Positions 54,873-64,000 of a stretch of DNA of 64,000 nt are shown piece by piece. This stretch comes from Cyclobacterium sp. SYSU L10401. Lineage in GTDB: Bacteria > Bacteroidota > Bacteroidia > Cytophagales > Cyclobacteriaceae. Location: NCBI RefSeq assembly GCF_010993705.1, contig NZ_WOFO01000009.1, positions 62,001 to 126,000 of the forward strand, in the 5' to 3' direction. The position numbers and the translations under genes were made by a program. Positions within the stretch are counted from its first letter, which is position 1. Every line of letters begins with the position of its first letter. The notes beneath the pieces were generated by a model. The model was not told the origin of the DNA. It did not search any database and saw only the letters and a list, made by a program, of their open reading frames with translations.

Positions 54873-56525
54873 ATGTTAACCAACCTTAGCATCGCCAATT
54901 ATGCTTTGATAGAGAAATTGGAAATGAAACCCTGTCCTGGTCTGAACATGATTACAGGAGAAACCGGGGCCGGAAAATCCATTATGCTAGGTGCAGTAGG
55001 TTTGTTGCTTGGCAACAGAGCAGATACCAAGTCGCTTTATGATGAAGATAACAAATGTATCATAGAGGGTGTTTTTGAGGTAGATAATTATGGGTTAAAA
55101 CCATTTTTCGAGCAGGAAGAATTGGATTATGACTCCTTTTGTATCATCAGAAGGGAAATTTCTCCCTCAGGTAAGTCCAGGGCATTTATCAATGATACTC
55201 CAGTGAAACTGGACACCCTAAAGGTATTGGGAAAAACCTTGATGGACATACATTCCCAGCATGAAAACCTATTGCTGGGCGCTTCTTCTTACCAACTGTC
55301 GCTGCTGGATGCATTCGCTGATACTAAAGTTGAAAAACAACAATTTAAGAAGCAATTTCAAGCATATATAGCTCTCCAGAAAAAGGTCCGATCCCTGGAG
55401 AAGGAAATGATTGGTCTTCAGCAAGAGGCGGATTACAATCAGTTTCAGCTGGAGGAATTGAGTTCATTAAACCTTACCAGGGGGGAACAGGAGCAGTTGG
55501 AAGCGGAGGAGGAGATCCTGAACCATGCAGAAGAAATCAAGGCAAAGGCATTGGAAGCTTTGGGATTATTGGATAATGAGCAGATGGGAGCCATGCAGCT
55601 GCTGGGATCTGCAAAACAACATTTTAATTTCCTTTCCAAATTTGGGGAAACTTTTGAAGAGTTGGAACAAAGGTTTCAGAGCCTGCTGATAGAATTAAAG
55701 GACATTTTGGACAGTCTGTCTGCAGAGGAACAAGGGATAGAGGTGGATTTTGAAAAGGCTGAATGGGTAAGGGAAAGATTAAGTAAAATTTACCAACTCC
55801 AAAAAAAACATGGCGTTCAATCCGATGAAGCATTGATTGATCTTGCCTCCAGCCTTGCTGATAAAGTATTCCGAGCAGATCATTTGGAAGAGGAACTGGC
55901 CGATAAGAAAAATGAATTAGATACAGCAGAGAAAGCCCTGTATATTTCAGGACAGCAGCTGTCTAAAAAAAGAATGGCGGTTTTTAACGATTTCAGTAAG
56001 GAGATTCAACAATTGCTCGCACAATTAGGCATGGAAAATGCCAAAGTTGAAATCCTTAGAAAGGAAGTACCGGCCAATGAATCCGGAATAGATGAAATCG
56101 ATATTTTATTTTCAGCCAATAAAGGTGTTCCCGCTCAACCGATCGGCCAGGTAGCCTCAGGTGGGGAATTTTCCAGGTTGATGTTTGCCATCAAATTTGT
56201 GATGGCAGATAAAATGGCTCTACCTACCCTGATTTTCGATGAAATCGATACAGGTGTTTCTGGAGAAGTAGCCTTACAGATGGTCCGCATGATGCAAAAA
56301 ATTGCAGAAAATCACCAGGTCATGTGCATCAGCCATCTTCCTCAGGTAGCCGCAAAAGGGGAAAAACATTATTTTATTTTCAAGGACAATAGTGCTAAAA
56401 GAACCGTTAGTAAAATTAAATTATTGGATGCTGAAGAAAGGCTACTGGAAATTGCCAAGATGATTTCCGGATCTAATCCTTCTGCTACCGCCTACGAAAA
56501 TGCCAAAGAATTATTAAACAATTAA
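54873..56525 (+). CDS. recN: DNA repair protein RecN
   Basis: This 550-residue SMC-like ATPase acts early in double-strand break repair. It has Walker A GETGAGKS (29-36), two coiled-coil arms (about 150-370), an ABC-type signature (QVASGGEFSRLMFAIK) and Walker B with TLIFDEIDTGVSG. Length matches the family. It starts 47 nt after the porD-like gene. No LexA-type box is visible upstream. Confidence 0.96.
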   Translation: MLTNLSIANYALIEKLEMKPCPGLNMITGETGAGKSIMLGAVGLLLGNRADTKSLYDEDNKCIIEGVFEVDNYGLKPFFEQEELDYDSFCIIRREISPSGKSRAFINDTPVKLDTLKVLGKTLMDIHSQHENLLLGASSYQLSLLDAFADTKVEKQQFKKQFQAYIALQKKVRSLEKEMIGLQQEADYNQFQLEELSSLNLTRGEQEQLEAEEEILNHAEEIKAKALEALGLLDNEQMGAMQLLGSAKQHFNFLSKFGETFEELEQRFQSLLIELKDILDSLSAEEQGIEVDFEKAEWVRERLSKIYQLQKKHGVQSDEALIDLASSLADKVFRADHLEEELADKKNELDTAEKALYISGQQLSKKRMAVFNDFSKEIQQLLAQLGMENAKVEILRKEVPANESGIDEIDILFSANKGVPAQPIGQVASGGEFSRLMFAIKFVMADKMALPTLIFDEIDTGVSGEVALQMVRMMQKIAENHQVMCISHLPQVAAKGEKHYFIFKDNSAKRTVSKIKLLDAEERLLEIAKMISGSNPSATAYENAKELLNN

Positions 56526-56630
56526 GTAATCAGGATTTGGCTTAATTGCTTATTTTTAAAAAGTTTCAATCATTATTAGCTAATTCTAAAGAATATTATT
56601 TAATTTAAGTTAGAAAATTAAAAGTAAAAT

Positions 56631-57452
56631 ATGTCTGAAAATTTATTAAAAGGTAAAAAAGGAATCATTACAGGAGCATTGGACGAAAATTCCATCGCCT
56701 GGCAAACAGCTCTCAAGGCTAAAGAACAAGGTGCAAAATTTGTCTTAACCAATGCGCCTATAGCCATGAGAATGGGAGCCATAAAAGAATTGGCCGAGGC
56801 CTGTGATACGATTATCATCCCTGCTGATGCCACTTCTGTAGAGGACATAGAAAAGCTGTATGACGAAGCCCGGGAATACCTTGGGGGTAATTTTGATTTT
56901 CTATTGCATTCTATCGGCATGTCTCCCAATGTAAGAAAAGGCAGGGCATACGGTGACCTGAATTACGAATGGGTACAGAAATCATACGATGTTTCGGCAG
57001 TTTCCTTCCATAAAATGCTGCAGGTAGCAGAGCAAAAAGACATATTGAATGAATGGGCTTCTGTTGTTGGCCTGAGCTATATCGCTGCCCAGCGGGCTTT
57101 CCCGTTTTATTCGGACATGTCAGAAGCAAAGGCGCTTTTGGAAAGCATCGCCAGAAATTATGGGCTAAGATACGGAAAACTGAAAAAGGTAAGGGTCAAT
57201 ACCATTTCTCAATCGCCAACGAAAACTACTGCCGGGTCTGGAATCGGAGGTTTTGACGATTTCTTTGACTTCGCTGATATGGCATCACCTTTGGGAAATG
57301 CTTCTGCTGAATCCTGTGCCGAATACATCATTTCATTGTTTTCGGATTTTACCCGAATGGTCACCATGCAGAACCTTTTTCATGATGGCGGATATTCTTC
57401 TACCGGGATCACGCAGGAACTGATCGATATTTTTGTGGAAAAGAGGAAGTAG
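56631..57452 (+). CDS. fabI: enoyl-[acyl-carrier-protein] reductase (NADH)
   Basis: This 273-residue FabI-type SDR catalyses the last step of fatty-acid elongation. The nucleotide-binding N terminus is ITGALDENSIAWQTA. The FabI triad Tyr150, Tyr160 and Lys167 (Tyr-x9-Tyr-x6-Lys) is intact, and the substrate loop is SPNVRKGR. This is the triclosan-binding family, but sensitivity cannot be read off. A strong terminator follows. Confidence 0.96.
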   Translation: MSENLLKGKKGIITGALDENSIAWQTALKAKEQGAKFVLTNAPIAMRMGAIKELAEACDTIIIPADATSVEDIEKLYDEAREYLGGNFDFLLHSIGMSPNVRKGRAYGDLNYEWVQKSYDVSAVSFHKMLQVAEQKDILNEWASVVGLSYIAAQRAFPFYSDMSEAKALLESIARNYGLRYGKLKKVRVNTISQSPTKTTAGSGIGGFDDFFDFADMASPLGNASAESCAEYIISLFSDFTRMVTMQNLFHDGGYSSTGITQELIDIFVEKRK

Positions 57453-57480
57453 ACTTTTAGGAGTACTCAATATCTTACAT

Positions 57481-57519
57481 AAGAATGCCCCTTGGTATTG
57501 AAATCCAAGGGGCATTCTT
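57481..57519. terminator. bidirectional terminator between fabI and leuB
   Basis: A perfect 15-bp stem (57481-57495 with 57505-57519, core GCCCCTTGG) has a 9-nt loop. It serves the convergent fabI and leu operon ends. Confidence 0.85.
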
Positions 57520-57542
57520 AAAATAAAGTAGTTATTTTTTTA

Positions 57543-58613
57543 CTATGCCCTGGCTATTTGATCAGCCAGCCAATCTCCCACTTCTGAAGTTTTATAAGCT
57601 TTCTCTCCATCAGCCAGATCTTCCGTCACCACACCTTTCTCCAAAGATAGGTTTACTGCATCGGAGATGGCTTTGGCTTCATCCAGAAGGTCAAAAGCGT
57701 ATTCAAACATCATAGAGGCCGACAACACGGCTGCCAGCGGATTGGCAATATCCTTTCCTGCAGCCTGCGGGTAAGACCCATGAATAGGTTCAAAAAGCTT
57801 GGTTTTCAATCCTATGGAAGCGGATGGCATCAATCCCATCGATCCACTGATTACAGAAGCTTCGTCAGTAAGGATGTCTCCGAATAAATTCTCTGTGATC
57901 AATACATCATATGCCTTCGGCCATTGGACCAGACGCATGGCTACGGCATCTACAAATTCGTATTCCACCTTGACATCAGGATATTCAGGGGCCAGGCGCT
58001 GAACAGTTTCTCTCCAAAGCCTGCTGGTTGCCAAAACATTGGCCTTATCTACGCAGGTCAGTAATTTTCTTCTCTTTTGGGCAAACTCAAAGCCCATACG
58101 TGCCAGCCTTTCGATTTCTTCTACAGAATATACACAGGTATCAAAGGCTTTGGTACCCTGTTCATTTCTTCCCCTTGGTTCCCCAAAATAAATACCACCG
58201 GTCAGTTCCCTCAAAAACACCAAGTCAGTTCCTTCTATCCTTTCTCTTTTGAGCGGTGATTTATGCAGCAAAGAAGGAAAAGTAAATGTGGGGCGGACAT
58301 TGGAAAACAAACCCAATCTTTTTCTCATTTCCAACAAGCCCTGTTCTGGTCTCACTTTTGCGCTTGGGTCATTATCAAATCTGGGATCACCTATGGCACC
58401 AAAAAGTACTGCATCCGAATCAAGGCAGGCCTGATGAGTTTCTTCTGGGTATGGGTGCCCTACAGCATCTATAGCTGCAGCACCTGTAATGGCTTCCTTA
58501 AAGGTAATCTGATGCCCGAATTTTATTCCAACGGCATTCACCACTTTCACAGCTTGTGCAATTACCTCTGGTCCTATGCCATCACCAGGCAATAGGGCTA
58601 TATTCATTTCCAT
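57543..58613 (-). CDS. leuB: 3-isopropylmalate dehydrogenase
   Basis: This NAD-dependent enzyme of about 356 residues oxidises and decarboxylates 3-isopropylmalate in leucine synthesis. It has the family start MNIALLPGDGIGPEV, the substrate Arg segment RKRLGLFSNVRP, and the Asp-rich metal motif (DAVAMRLVQWP, LFGDILTDEASVISGS). I chose the ATG at 58613; the ATG at 58607 is equally good and the open frame reaches 58658. The start overlaps the upstream synthase gene by about 30 nt. It is last in the operon. Confidence 0.95.
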   Translation of the reverse strand: MEMNIALLPGDGIGPEVIAQAVKVVNAVGIKFGHQITFKEAITGAAAIDAVGHPYPEETHQACLDSDAVLFGAIGDPRFDNDPSAKVRPEQGLLEMRKRLGLFSNVRPTFTFPSLLHKSPLKRERIEGTDLVFLRELTGGIYFGEPRGRNEQGTKAFDTCVYSVEEIERLARMGFEFAQKRRKLLTCVDKANVLATSRLWRETVQRLAPEYPDVKVEYEFVDAVAMRLVQWPKAYDVLITENLFGDILTDEASVISGSMGLMPSASIGLKTKLFEPIHGSYPQAAGKDIANPLAAVLSASMMFEYAFDLLDEAKAISDAVNLSLEKGVVTEDLADGEKAYKTSEVGDWLADQIARA

Positions 58614-60171
58614 ATGGGTTCTTTTTTTCGGTTTTGTTACTCTTTTTAATTTGTTCAATAATATTTAACATCTTTTCTGTAGCCTTCATGGCAGCAATGG
58701 TCTGGTCACTGTCCAGGCCCTTGGTTTTAAAAATCCTTCCCCCAAGATCCCATGTGATGACACATTCCACGAAAGCATCTGTTTTCCCTCCCGGAGGGAT
58801 ACTGATTTGAAAATCGGTTAACTTTGGCAGCTCCTTGTCAAGCGATTTATAGATTTTTTTCAGGGCCTTCATGAAAGAATCATACTGTCCATCTCCTGAA
58901 GCATTTTGCTCATAAAACTCGCTGTACATTTTTATCCGTAACTGAACAGAAGGCTTTAGGCCCTTGGAGTGTACCATATGGTATCCGTCAATGACGATAT
59001 CCCTATGAATGGAATTGTTTTGCAAGACATCAGAGATGATGTAAGGCAGGTCTTCTGTAGTTACCCTTTCTTTTTTGTCACCAAGTTCTATGATTTTCTG
59101 CGTCACCTTGGCCAATTCATCCGGTTCCAGAGAAATGCCCAATTCTACCAGATTTTTCAGAATATTGGCTTTCCCTGAAGTTTTGCCCAAGGCATATTTT
59201 CTGGTCCTCCCAAATCTTTCGGGAAGCAGGTCACTAAAATAAAGATTTTTCTTATTGTCCCCATCAGCATGTACTCCAGCCGTTTGGGTAAATACATTTT
59301 CACCTACTACCGGCTTATTGGCAGGGATTCTCAACCCGGAAAACTGTTCAATCAATTTACTGATTCTATAAATTTTACTTTCGTTGATATTCAGGGAAAA
59401 ATCAGTAAAATCTTTGATTACTGCCACCACCGACTCCAGGGGAGCATTTCCCGTCCTTTCACCCAATCCGTTCACCGTGGTATGAATTCCTCTGGCACCG
59501 ATATTCACTGCATTCAACACATTGGCTACCGAGAGGTCGTAATCGTTGTGGGCATGGAAATCAAAATGAACCTCAGGAAAGGATTTGCAAATGTATCCAA
59601 GAAATTCGGTCACTTCACTGGGACAAAGTAATCCCAATGTGTCGGGTAGCATGATACGCTTAACAGGCAATTCGGAAAGAAACCTGATCATCGACATGGC
59701 ATAATCCTTTGAATTTCTCATGCCATTACTCCAATCCTCCAGGTAGACATTTACTTCAATCCCATGCGCTTGTGCGTAACGAATACAGGTAGCGATTTCC
59801 TCAAAATGTGTTTCAGGCGTTTTCTTTAATTGATGGGTGAGGTGATTGAGAGAGCCTTTGGTAAGCAGGTTCAGGACCTTTGCACCCGCATCGACGATCC
59901 AGTCCACTGACTTAGGAGTATCTACAAATCCCAAAACCTCGACCCTATCCAGGTAGCCTTTTTCAGCAGCCCAGTGAGTAATTTTCTTTACTCCTTCCAA
60001 CTCACCCTCTGAAACCCTTGCCGATGCCACTTCAATCCGGTCCACCCTTAGTTCCTCCAGCAAAAGTTTGGCAATCTGCAGCTTCTCCGAAGGGAGAAAG
60101 GAAACTCCTGAAGTTTGCTCTCCATCCCTAAGGGTGGTATCCATGATTTCTATATTCTTTTCTCTTCGCAT
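58582..60171 (-). CDS. 2-isopropylmalate/citramalate synthase family protein (CimA-like paralogue)
   Basis: This is a second LeuA-family enzyme in the operon, about 530 residues. The HMGL-like barrel has [12 protein letters not shown] and the metal motif DFHAHNDYDLS. The C-terminal LeuA dimer/regulatory domain follows (about 385-500). It differs from the leuA product upstream (60 or more sites in the N-terminal half by eye). A (R)-citramalate synthase, which makes the isoleucine precursor from pyruvate and acetyl-CoA, is likely but not proven; it could also be an isopropylmalate synthase. I prefer the ATG at 60171; a TTG at 60219 is in frame upstream. It lies between leuD and leuB. Confidence 0.82.
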   Translation of the reverse strand: MRREKNIEIMDTTLRDGEQTSGVSFLPSEKLQIAKLLLEELRVDRIEVASARVSEGELEGVKKITHWAAEKGYLDRVEVLGFVDTPKSVDWIVDAGAKVLNLLTKGSLNHLTHQLKKTPETHFEEIATCIRYAQAHGIEVNVYLEDWSNGMRNSKDYAMSMIRFLSELPVKRIMLPDTLGLLCPSEVTEFLGYICKSFPEVHFDFHAHNDYDLSVANVLNAVNIGARGIHTTVNGLGERTGNAPLESVVAVIKDFTDFSLNINESKIYRISKLIEQFSGLRIPANKPVVGENVFTQTAGVHADGDNKKNLYFSDLLPERFGRTRKYALGKTSGKANILKNLVELGISLEPDELAKVTQKIIELGDKKERVTTEDLPYIISDVLQNNSIHRDIVIDGYHMVHSKGLKPSVQLRIKMYSEFYEQNASGDGQYDSFMKALKKIYKSLDKELPKLTDFQISIPPGGKTDAFVECVITWDLGGRIFKTKGLDSDQTIAAMKATEKMLNIIEQIKKSNKTEKKNPYGNEYSPIAW

Positions 60172-60228
60172 CCCTATCAATTCATCATTCCTGAGCCCTT
60201 TAAAATACCCTACTTTCAACCCTGCAAT

Positions 60229-60819
60229 TTATCTCCCTGCTTCAAATGCCTGGATTTCTGTTTTCAGGTTCAATAAGTAGTCAATATCATCAAATCCATT
60301 CTTCATGTTTTGCTTTTTGTAGGAATTGATGTCAAAGCTTTCAGATTTTCCCGTAGAAAGCAGGGTAATGGTTTGTGTGTTGATATCTACTTTCACTTCT
60401 GTGGTTGGATCTGCTTCCACAGCAGCAAAAAGCTCGTCTGCAAATTCAGGTGTTACAGTCACAGGCAATACCCCTATGTTTAAACAATTGTTTTTAAATA
60501 TATCTGCAAAGAAACTGGATACCACACAGCGAAAACCGTAATCATAAATGGCCCAGACGGCATGCTCCCTGCTGGATCCGGAACCGAAGTTCCTTCCAGC
60601 CAAAAGGATTTTTCCTTCATAGGTAGGATCATTCAAGACAAAATCAGGTTTTGGGTTGCCTTCGCTATCGTAACGCCAATCCCGAAAAAGGTTGTCCCCA
60701 AACCCTTCTCTTTCGGTAGCCTTTAAAAACCTGGCTGGAATGATTTGGTCAGTATCTACATTTTCCGAAGAAAGCGGGACCATTCTGCTGGTCAAAACAT
60801 CAAATTTATCGTATGCCAT
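60229..60819 (-). CDS. leuD: 3-isopropylmalate dehydratase small subunit
   Basis: This 196-residue small subunit forms the swivel domain of isopropylmalate isomerase with LeuC. The motifs DTDQIIPARFLK, GRNFGSGSSREHA (substrate-binding loop) and NCLNIGVLPV are intact. It starts 4 nt after the leuC stop. Confidence 0.96.
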   Translation of the reverse strand: MAYDKFDVLTSRMVPLSSENVDTDQIIPARFLKATEREGFGDNLFRDWRYDSEGNPKPDFVLNDPTYEGKILLAGRNFGSGSSREHAVWAIYDYGFRCVVSSFFADIFKNNCLNIGVLPVTVTPEFADELFAAVEADPTTEVKVDINTQTITLLSTGKSESFDINSYKKQNMKNGFDDIDYLLNLKTEIQAFEAGR

Positions 60820-60823
60820 GATT

Positions 60824-62245
60824 TTATTTTTCTAATGCTAATTCTTCAATCAAATCCCTTGGGTCGGTGATTTCCCCTGTGATGGCCACTGCTGCCACGG
60901 TTAATGGCGAAGCCAAAAGGGTGCGGCTGCCAGGACCCTGCCTTCCTTCAAAGTTGCGGTTAGAAGTTGATACCGCATATTTACCGGATGGAATCTTGTC
61001 ATCATTCATGGCCAAACAGGCAGAACAACCTGGTTGTCTGAGTTTGAAACCAGCTTCTTCCAGAATTTGCACCAAACCTTCTTCCATGGCTTTTTTCTCC
61101 ACTTCCCTGGATCCGGGTACAATCCATGCTGTAATGTTGTCTGCCTTCTTTTTGCCTTTTACAAATTCAGCAACGGTCCTCAGGTCTTCTATTCTTCCAT
61201 TGGTACAACTTCCTACAAAGACATAATCAATTTTCTTACCCTTCATTGGCTCGCCAGGTTTGAATCCCATGTAATCCAATGACTTGATATAAGATTTTTT
61301 CACACTTTCCTTCATCCCCTCAGTAGTAGGTATACTCTCCCTCACTTTTACTCCCATACCAGGATTGGTACCATAGGTGATCATGGGTTCAATATCCTCG
61401 GCATTGTAATGGTATTCCAGATCAAATTCAGCCCCGTCATCGGTTTTCAAGGTTTTCCAGTAAGCTACTGCCTCATCCCATTCTTCTCCTTTCGGAGCAA
61501 AATCCTTGCCTTCCAGGTAGTTGAATGTCGTTTCGTCGGGAGCTATCAGCCCTCCTCTGGCACCCATCTCTATACTCATGTTACAGATGGTCATCCTGGC
61601 CTCCATGCTTAGCGAACGGATGGCACTGCCGGCATATTCGATGAAATAACCTGTTCCGCCACTGGCTGATATCTGGGCAATGATATATAAAATGATATCC
61701 TTGGAGCTTACTCCCCTGCCGAGGGTTCCATCTACCGTGATGCGCATCTTTTTAGGCTTGGCCTGCATGATACACTGGGTGGCAAAAACCATTTCCACCT
61801 CAGAAGTACCGATACCAAACGCAATGGTACCAAAAGCTCCATGGGTAGAAGTATGACTATCTCCACATACGATGGTCATACCTGGCTGGGTGATTCCCAG
61901 CTCCGGGCCAATGACATGGACGATACCATGGTGGTCAGACCCCAGATCATGCAAATCAATGCCATGCCTTTTACAATTCTCCCTGAGTCTCTCCACCTGC
62001 ATCCGGGAAAGCTGGTCTTTAATGGTTTTATCCTGATCTATAGTGGGTACGTTGTGGTCTGGAGTGGCCACTGTCCTTTCGGGAAACATCACCTTGTTGC
62101 CTCTTTTTTCCAGATTCAGGAATGCCACCGGGCTGGTCACTTCATGGATAAAATGCTTATCTATGAAAAACACATCCGGCCCATCCGGTATAGATTTGAT
62201 CACATGTGCATCCCAAATCTTATCAAATAATGTTTTCTTCTCCAT
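60824..62245 (-). CDS. leuC: 3-isopropylmalate dehydratase large subunit
   Basis: This 473-residue aconitase-family subunit has the three Cys ligands for the 4Fe-4S cluster ([11 protein letters not shown] and GCSACLAMN) and the N-terminal DKIWDAHV start typical of LeuC. Together with LeuD it isomerises 2- to 3-isopropylmalate, and citramalate to 3-methylmalate if the CimA-like paralogue is active. It starts 21 nt after leuA. Confidence 0.97.
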   Translation of the reverse strand: MEKKTLFDKIWDAHVIKSIPDGPDVFFIDKHFIHEVTSPVAFLNLEKRGNKVMFPERTVATPDHNVPTIDQDKTIKDQLSRMQVERLRENCKRHGIDLHDLGSDHHGIVHVIGPELGITQPGMTIVCGDSHTSTHGAFGTIAFGIGTSEVEMVFATQCIMQAKPKKMRITVDGTLGRGVSSKDIILYIIAQISASGGTGYFIEYAGSAIRSLSMEARMTICNMSIEMGARGGLIAPDETTFNYLEGKDFAPKGEEWDEAVAYWKTLKTDDGAEFDLEYHYNAEDIEPMITYGTNPGMGVKVRESIPTTEGMKESVKKSYIKSLDYMGFKPGEPMKGKKIDYVFVGSCTNGRIEDLRTVAEFVKGKKKADNITAWIVPGSREVEKKAMEEGLVQILEEAGFKLRQPGCSACLAMNDDKIPSGKYAVSTSNRNFEGRQGPGSRTLLASPLTVAAVAITGEITDPRDLIEELALEK

Positions 62246-62266
62246 TATGTTTAATTTTTTGTCAAC

Positions 62267-63766
62267 TTACTTGACGGGTAACTTATTTAAAGCATCTACG
62301 AAAGCCTTGGCGGAAGCCAAAACAATATCTGTCTCAGAACCAAATCCGTGATAAGGCTTGCCTTCATGCATCAGGCGCATGTGCACCTTACAGGTGTCAT
62401 CACTGCCCTTGGTCATGGCCTGAATCAGGAATTCATCCAGAACCACCTGATGGGAAATAAGCTGCTTAATGGACTTGATCACCGCATCTACCGGCCCATT
62501 TCCTTTGGCAGTTCCATGCCTGACCTCATCTCCAATAGACAGACTGATCTCTGCACTGGCCTCGTCCCCTTCCTTGCCTTGATAGGAAATTTGCTCCAGG
62601 GTGATAAAGGGGGAGTTTTCAATGTGCTCTCCCAAAAGGGAAAGGAGATCTTTTCTGCCAATGTCACGCTTGGCATCAGCTAAAACAAGAAAATCATCAT
62701 AGATCTCATCCAGCTTTTCTTTATCAAATTCAAACCCAAGTAATTTCAGGTGATGCTTCAGGGCAGCCCTACCACTCCGTGCGGTAAGCACGATGGAAGA
62801 TTCCTCTACCCCTACATCTCTGGGATCCATGATTTCATAGTTCTCCCTGTTCTTAAGCACCCCATCCTGATGTATTCCAGAGGAATGTGCAAAAGCATTT
62901 CTGCCTACAATAGCCTTATTAGGCTGAATGGGCATGTTCATCAGCTTGGAAATGATCCTGCTGGTCTCGTATATTTTTTTGGTGTTGATGTCAGTATAAA
63001 CAGGAATTTCCTTGTGGCTTTTGATGGCCATGACGACCTCTTCCAGGGAAGTGTTACCAGCTCGCTCTCCTATACCATTCATGGTCACCTCCACCTGTCT
63101 GGCACCATTCAGGACTCCAGAAAGGCTGTTGGCAGTAGCCAAACCCAAATCATTGTGACAGTGCGTGGCGATTATGGCCTGATCAATATTGGAAACATTT
63201 TCTTTCAGGTGACGGATGATGTTCCCGTACTGCTCGGGCAAACAATAGCCGGTGGTGTCCGGTATATTGACTATCCTGGCGCCGGCTTTGATTACGGCTT
63301 CCAATATTCGGGTGAGAAATTCCGGATCCGCCCTGCCCGCATCTTCCGCATAAAATTCCACTTCTTCCACCAGGTTTCGGGCCAGTTTCACGGCCTTGAT
63401 GGCTTTTTCCATGACTGCCTCCGGGCTGCTCCTGAGTTTGTGTTGTATGTGATAACCCGACACCCCTATGCCCGTATGAATTCTGCTTTTTTTGGCAAAA
63501 CGCAAGGCCTCCGCCGCCACTTCAATGTCCTTTTCAACTGCCCTGGACAAGGCACATATCGTAGGGCGTTCTACTGCCTTCGATATTTCCACCACGGAAT
63601 TGAAATCCCCGGGACTGGATATGGGGAATCCAGCCTCGAGGATATCAACGCCCAGTTCTTCCAAAGCCTTGGCTACGACAATTTTCTCCCTGGTATCGAG
63701 TTGACAACCCGGTACCTGTTCACCATCCCTAAGGGTAGTATCGAATATCCAAAGCTTTTCTGACAT
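62267..63766 (-). CDS. leuA: 2-isopropylmalate synthase
   Basis: This 499-residue enzyme condenses 2-oxoisovalerate with acetyl-CoA, the committed step of leucine synthesis. Motifs are [30 protein letters not shown] (metal) and [14 protein letters not shown], with the C-terminal LeuA allosteric domain (about 380-499) for feedback by leucine. It starts 3 nt after the ilvC stop. Confidence 0.97.
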   Translation of the reverse strand: MSEKLWIFDTTLRDGEQVPGCQLDTREKIVVAKALEELGVDILEAGFPISSPGDFNSVVEISKAVERPTICALSRAVEKDIEVAAEALRFAKKSRIHTGIGVSGYHIQHKLRSSPEAVMEKAIKAVKLARNLVEEVEFYAEDAGRADPEFLTRILEAVIKAGARIVNIPDTTGYCLPEQYGNIIRHLKENVSNIDQAIIATHCHNDLGLATANSLSGVLNGARQVEVTMNGIGERAGNTSLEEVVMAIKSHKEIPVYTDINTKKIYETSRIISKLMNMPIQPNKAIVGRNAFAHSSGIHQDGVLKNRENYEIMDPRDVGVEESSIVLTARSGRAALKHHLKLLGFEFDKEKLDEIYDDFLVLADAKRDIGRKDLLSLLGEHIENSPFITLEQISYQGKEGDEASAEISLSIGDEVRHGTAKGNGPVDAVIKSIKQLISHQVVLDEFLIQAMTKGSDDTCKVHMRLMHEGKPYHGFGSETDIVLASAKAFVDALNKLPVK

Positions 63767-63769
63767 GAT

Positions 63770-64000
63770 TTAATTATTCTCCGGTCTTAATTTACGTACA
63801 GTTGCACCTGCCTGCCACATTTCTGAATCTCTCAATTCTTTCAATTCTTCTTCCAGTTTTACCCTGTAATCAGACTTGCTGTTCGATTCTATGGACTTGG
63901 CAGCTTCCTTACCTGCTTTTACACTATTATACAACTCTTCAAATACTGGTTTGGTGGCATCCCTGAACGGCTTCCACCAATCCAATGCTCCCCGCTGAGC
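63770..64000 (-). CDS. ilvC: ketol-acid reductoisomerase, C-terminal part (cut by window edge)
   Basis: These are the last 76 codons of a leftward gene that continues past position 64000. Residues AQRGALDWWKPFRDATKPVF and the ending WQAGATVRKLRPEN match the C terminus of Bacteroidota IlvC. The enzyme serves both valine/leucine and isoleucine synthesis, which fits its place directly upstream of leuA. The apparent start at 63985 is an internal codon. Confidence 0.88.
   Translation of the reverse strand, partial: AQRGALDWWKPFRDATKPVFEELYNSVKAGKEAAKSIESNSKSDYRVKLEEELKELRDSEMWQAGATVRKLRPENN

Noticed and set aside
62750-63763. 337-codon forward ORF opposite leuA
   Set aside because: Fully antisense to leuA, which has complete motifs. 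The translation has no family features.

Overview
The window is bacterial chromosome from a member of the Bacteroidota, most likely the Cytophagia/Cyclobacteriaceae side. The evidence is a type IX secretion sorting domain, a PorD-like (DUF4835) gene, a Bacteroidota-type omega subunit next to coaBC and recN, a TonB-dependent receptor, lipoproteins, and promoters of the Bacteroidota kind (TTTG, about 19-20 nt, then TAnnTTTG). Shine-Dalgarno sequences are mostly absent. The genus assignment is inference.

Layout. 1-6.3 kb: an S41 C-terminal processing protease, a secreted VOC-fold protein, an M1 metallopeptidase and a TonB-dependent receptor. 6.36-11.04 kb: a tRNA-Val gene carrying a 4.6-kb integrated element. 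The element is bounded by a 24-bp repeat (23/24 identical) and holds a tyrosine integrase broken by one in-frame TAA, a RhuM-Doc (Fic) fusion gene, scraps of an Ig-domain/Rhs polymorphic-toxin locus, a very A/T-rich orphan ORF and a leader of about 1 kb full of repeats and hairpins. 11.0-20.8 kb: a broken GIY-YIG gene, an HtrA protease, an MscS channel, an FAH-hydrolase/SDR pair, a PIG-L deacetylase, serS and a Tat-signal DapA-family protein. 20.9-25.9 kb: cytochrome c maturation genes ccmB, ccmC, a ccmD-like gene, ccmE (Cys-type) and ccmF. 26-31 kb: a DUF2520-type protein, a UbiA-family prenyltransferase, a beta-propeller lipoprotein, purN and purH. 31-36.6 kb: the elongasome operon mreB-mreC-mreD-mrdA-rodA. 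36.7-41.3 kb: the glpD-glpK-glpF operon, divergent from a DeoR-type regulator. 41.4-48.8 kb: a second MscS channel, a large anchored protein, malate dehydrogenase, a cyclic-nucleotide-binding protein and tilS. 48.8-57.5 kb: an OstA-like protein, a T9SS cargo protein, bamD, rpoZ, coaBC, a porD-like gene, recN and fabI. 57.5-64.0 kb: the branched-chain amino-acid operon (ilvC)-leuA-leuC-leuD-citramalate/IPM synthase paralogue-leuB, read leftward, with ilvC cut by the window edge.

Most of the window is ordinary core genome. The accessory signal lies in the tRNA-Val element. There the integrase is probably dead, the candidate integrase arm sites are paired at both ends with identical 12-bp spacing, a cluster of GTAGTARG octamers precedes the RhuM-Doc gene, and an Rhs-like toxin cassette seems to have been eroded in place. 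Smaller points of interest are the CcmE heme-binding Cys, the tandem operator-like repeats between glpD and the regulator, and the second LeuA-family enzyme in the leu operon.
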